DNA of 64,000 nt, taken from NCBI RefSeq assembly GCF_003116035.1, contig NZ_LGQW01000015.1, positions 1,681,876 through 1,745,875 of the forward strand, written 5' to 3'. The notes beneath the pieces are model-generated. The model did no database searches, had not been told where the DNA came from, and saw only the letters and a list, made by a program, of their open reading frames with translations. The position numbers were made by a program, and so were the translations under genes. Positions 61,682 through 64,000 of the stretch are shown here, piece after piece (positions within the stretch are counted from its first letter, which is position 1; each line of letters begins with the position of its first letter). The stretch comes from Azospirillum sp. TSH64 (GTDB taxonomy: Bacteria > Pseudomonadota > Alphaproteobacteria > Azospirillales > Azospirillaceae).

Positions 61682-61811
61682 GAGGCCTTCCCGTCCCGGA
61701 AGGAGGGGGCTCGCGGCACCTGCGCAGATCCCAGATTAAGAAAATTACCTAAAATACTGAAATAAATCGGAAAACAGGAAATATCCACCAAATTGCGCAG
61801 GGCGCCCGCTC

Positions 61812-61921
61812 CGAGAGGGGAGGGCGCTTTTCCTTTGCGCGAATCGCCGCGGCGGTGGGGGAGGGGAGTGCGCCAAAGAAAAAGCCCTCCCCGGTGGGGG
61901 AGGGCAGGGGCAGACCTCTCG
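61812..61921. repeat. palindromic REP-like intergenic element
   Basis: Terminal CGAGAGG (61812-61818) and CCTCTCG (61915-61921) are inverted copies. Inside, 61817-61840 and 61870-61892 form a nearly perfect inverted pair of about 23 bp that could fold into a long hairpin. The right part doubles as the lpxC terminator. The compact size, nested palindromes and G+C-rich G/A-C/T arms resemble REP/BIME-type elements. Whether it is repeated in the genome cannot be told from one copy. Confidence 0.55.
61875..61905 (-). terminator. lpxC terminator
   Basis: On the minus strand GCCCTCCCC, a 4-nt loop and GGGGAGGGC form a perfect 9-bp stem, followed by TTTTTCTTT, 46 bp after the lpxC stop. Confidence 0.8.
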
Positions 61922-61950
61922 AAAAGACCATCCCGGAATGATGATGGCAA

Positions 61951-62856
61951 TCAGGCGACCGCCAGCTGCTCCAGGCCGCGGCGCGCGACCGGCAGCGACA
62001 TCGCCGTCTCGTAGCGCCAAGCACTGCGGTCGGCGAACAGCGCACGCAGCAGCTGGTTGTTCAGGGCATGGCCGGAGCGCACGCCGTGGAAATGGCCGAC
62101 GATCGGCGCGCCGGCCAGATACAGGTCGCCGACGGCGTCCAGGATCTTGTGGCGCACGAACTCGTCCTTGAAGCGCAGGCCCTCGGCGTTCATCACCGTA
62201 TCGCCGGAGATGACCACCGCATTGTCCAGCGAGCCGCCACGGGCGAGGCCCATCTTGCGCAGCCCCTCGACCTCGTGCAGGAAGCCGAAGGTGCGGGCGC
62301 GGCTGATCTCGTCCTTGAAGCTGTCCGGATCGATCTCCAGGGCACGGGCTTGACGGGAGATGGCGGCGCTGTCGAAGTCGATCTCGAAGCTGTAGCTGGT
62401 CGCGTCGTCCGGGGTGAAGGACGCGCTCTTGACGCCGTCGCCGATGGCGACCGGCTTCAGGATGCGGATGAAGCGGCGGGGCGACTTCTGCACGGCGATG
62501 CCGGCCTGCTCGATGGCGGCGACGAAGGGAGCGGCGCTGCCGTCCATGATCGGCACCTCGATGCCGTCCAGCGAAACCACGGCGTTGTCGATGCCGCAGC
62601 CGGCCAGCGCCGACATCAGATGCTCGATCGTGCCGACGGTGGTGCCATGGTCGTTGCCGATCACGGTGCACAGGCGGGTGTCGACAACCGTGTCCCAGCG
62701 CGCCGGAATGACGGCGGCCGCACCGCGCAGGTCGCTGCGCAGGAAGGTGATCCCGGAATTCGCATCGGCCGGCGAAATCGTCAGCGTGACGATGACGCCC
62801 GAATGCAGCCCGACGCCGGCGATGGTCACCGCCTTCTTCAGGGTCTGCTGGAACAT
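61951..62856 (-). CDS. lpxC: UDP-3-O-acyl-N-acetylglucosamine deacetylase
   Basis: Committed step of lipid A synthesis. The 301-aa protein begins with QTLKKAVTIAGVGLHSG and contains the zinc ligand His in TIEHLMSALAG, HKILDAVGDLYL with zinc His and Asp, and the catalytic His in GHFHGVRSGHA. The start MFQQTLKK at 62856 aligns with E. coli LpxC and with the onset of codon bias. The frame is open to 63000 and alternative GTG starts exist at 62865 and 62886. It lies downstream of ftsZ, as is usual. Confidence 0.93.
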   Translation of the reverse strand: MFQQTLKKAVTIAGVGLHSGVIVTLTISPADANSGITFLRSDLRGAAAVIPARWDTVVDTRLCTVIGNDHGTTVGTIEHLMSALAGCGIDNAVVSLDGIEVPIMDGSAAPFVAAIEQAGIAVQKSPRRFIRILKPVAIGDGVKSASFTPDDATSYSFEIDFDSAAISRQARALEIDPDSFKDEISRARTFGFLHEVEGLRKMGLARGGSLDNAVVISGDTVMNAEGLRFKDEFVRHKILDAVGDLYLAGAPIVGHFHGVRSGHALNNQLLRALFADRSAWRYETAMSLPVARRGLEQLAVA

Positions 62857-63293
62857 GCCGTCCACGTTGCTGCGATTGTTGGCCACGATGTCTTTTCCAT
62901 CTTGGTCGTGAAGGAGAGGTTTCCGGCGATCCGCGCCGCTTGATCTTGGGAGATCATCGCGTCGGCGGCTTTCGCTTTCGACCATGCTGATAGGTAACAC
63001 CGGGGATCGGAAATCGGCAAATCACTCATTGTTACCGTTTGTTGCAGGGCAAAAGTGGTGTGCAGCACAAGCAATCAGTTGTTTGAAGCAAGTAGCGGGA
63101 AATAAAAAATCCCCGGCGACGCACGACGGCATCACCGGGGTCCGAAAGGTTCGGTCAGGTTGTGGAGCCGCCGGCGCCGCGATTAGGAGGCTGCGGCGAC
63201 GGCGGTTATCTCCGGCTTTCGCCGGGATCGGCCGGCCGTCCTGCCCAACACCATGTCGCTCAGGACGGCCAAGATCGGTTCAGGTCCGGCCGC
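62857..63293. other. ftsZ-lpxC intergenic region, 437 bp
   Basis: It contains the ftsZ terminator (63102-63140). An inverted repeat, GGCCGTCCTG (63234-63243) with CAGGACGGCC (63261-63270), lies just after the ftsZ stop. An AT-richer leader (about 63000-63110) probably holds the lpxC promoter; on the minus strand TTGCCG and TTACCT with 17 bp between them is a weak candidate. No gene is seen. Confidence 0.5.
63102..63140 (-). terminator. ftsZ terminator
   Basis: On the minus strand CCCCGGTGATG and CGTCGCCGGGG form an 11-bp stem with two wobble pairs around an 8-nt loop, followed by ATTTTTT. It lies about 150 bp after the ftsZ stop. Confidence 0.8.
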
Positions 63294-64000
63294 TCAGTTG
63301 GCCTGACGGCGCAGGAAGGCCGGGATGTCCAGTTCTTCCTGTTCGCCCGGCTTTCCGTCGGCCCGCGGGGCCGGAGCCTGCGCCTGCGGGGCGGCGGGGT
63401 AGCCCGGCGCATGCTGCGGAGCGGACTGCTGCGGCGGATAGACCGGTTGTTGCTGCTGCGGCGCCGGATACTGCTGGCCCGCCGGATAGCCCTGGTGGGG
63501 AGCCTGCGGCGGCTGCTGCGGGTAGGCGGGCGGCTGCTGCGGATAGCCCTGGGGGGCCGGCTGGTACTGCTGCGGGGCTGGCTGCGGCTGATAGGCCTGC
63601 GGTGCGGGCTGCTGCTGCACCGGCTGCGGCGCCGGTTCGGACTTGCGGCCCAGGCCGGTCACCAGACCGAACAGGAAGTTGCCCTTGCGGGCCGGCGCCG
63701 GCTCCGGCGCAGGCGCCGGGGCCGGACCGACGGACAGGCCGCCCGGATGCTGTTGGCCGGGGTGCTGCTGGTGGCCCTGCGGGGCGGCGTGGTGATGCTG
63801 CGGCGCCATCGGGGCCGGCTGCGGCTGGAGTTGCGGCTGCTGGTTGCCCTGCATCTGCGGCGCCTGCGGGGCGTGCTGCTGGTGCGCCGGCTGCTGCGGG
63901 GTCGACAGCGGTGCGGCCCCGACGGTCACCGGCTGGCGCGGACCGGCGTCGGCCGGCTTCGGCGCGAAGAAGTGGCCGCCCTGGTTCTCGCCATGCAGCG
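63294..64000 (-). CDS. ftsZ: cell division protein FtsZ, C-terminal linker and tail (partial)
   Basis: Only the last 235 codons are in the window; the GTPase domain lies beyond position 64000. Recognition rests on the terminal EELDIPAFLRRQAN, the conserved FtsZ peptide that binds FtsA and other partners. What is visible is almost all disordered linker. Among the last 211 residues about 48 are Gln and 50 Pro, with several His runs. One island of ordered-looking sequence, RKGNFLFGLVTGLGRK (63642-63689), interrupts it. The frame is open to the edge with normal bias. Confidence 0.93.
   Translation of the reverse strand, partial: LHGENQGGHFFAPKPADAGPRQPVTVGAAPLSTPQQPAHQQHAPQAPQMQGNQQPQLQPQPAPMAPQHHHAAPQGHQQHPGQQHPGGLSVGPAPAPAPEPAPARKGNFLFGLVTGLGRKSEPAPQPVQQQPAPQAYQPQPAPQQYQPAPQGYPQQPPAYPQQPPQAPHQGYPAGQQYPAPQQQQPVYPPQQSAPQHAPGYPAAPQAQAPAPRADGKPGEQEELDIPAFLRRQAN

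Noticed and set aside
62857-63000. 48-residue N-terminal extension of LpxC
   Set aside because: The extension has mixed third positions and no similarity to LpxC, which in other bacteria starts at the MFQQTLKK position.

Overview
The window is a high-G+C alphaproteobacterial chromosome segment, most likely from the Rhodospirillales and probably Azospirillum or a close relative. The taxonomic call is inference. It rests on the nuoN-birA-coaX-rnj-mce-DUF1467-proS-lolCD gene order, the adjacent ftsZ and lpxC, an ATP12-type F1 chaperone, unimodal queF, EcfG-type and sigma-54-type promoter sequences and two chemoreceptors. Almost everything is core genome. I see no prophage, integrase, transposase, CRISPR array, toxin pair or defence island.

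Layout. 1-1200: the end of folB, an unrecognised gene, and a tRNA-Asn/tRNA-Asp pair with its own promoter and terminator. 1445-16043: the complete 14-gene nuo operon (nuoA to nuoN) for proton-pumping NADH:quinone oxidoreductase, mostly with overlapping or nearly overlapping genes. 16054-20168: birA, coaX, rnj, mce and a DUF1467 membrane protein. 20190-22651: tag and two unrecognised genes, which sit between DUF1467 and proS. 22808-26237: proS, lolC/E and lolD. 26358-32358: dienelactone hydrolase, isochorismatase-like hydrolase, crcB, an rluC-family gene, a HAD phosphatase, an ATP12 chaperone, a PRC-barrel protein and ygfZ.

32594-37407 is a four-gene BMP-type nucleoside/purine ABC uptake operon, preceded by a -24/-12 (sigma-54) promoter-like element and an NtrC-like dyad. 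37468-41462 holds psd-pssA (phosphatidylethanolamine synthesis), an ACT-like protein, a DUF3309 mini-gene under an EcfG-type promoter and a CYTH protein. 41514-51033 holds two chemoreceptors flanking a GNAT gene and the queA-tgt-queF-queG queuosine operon. 51285-58523 holds an AarF/UbiB-like kinase, a probable plus-strand non-coding RNA, an orphan LivJ-type binding protein, ppx/gppA, rlmE, guaB and an unrecognised gene. 58685-64000 holds ligA, bacteriohemerythrin, a palindromic intergenic element, lpxC and the 3' end of ftsZ.

No complete new multi-gene system is visible. The observations most worth following are regulatory or structural: the sigma-54/NtrC-like control region of the nucleoside transporter, the EcfG promoter of DUF3309, the candidate RNA at 52736-53040, the His/Asp-rich insert in NuoL, the Gln/Pro-rich FtsZ linker with an embedded ordered motif, and the four-copy 27-bp repeat in tgt.
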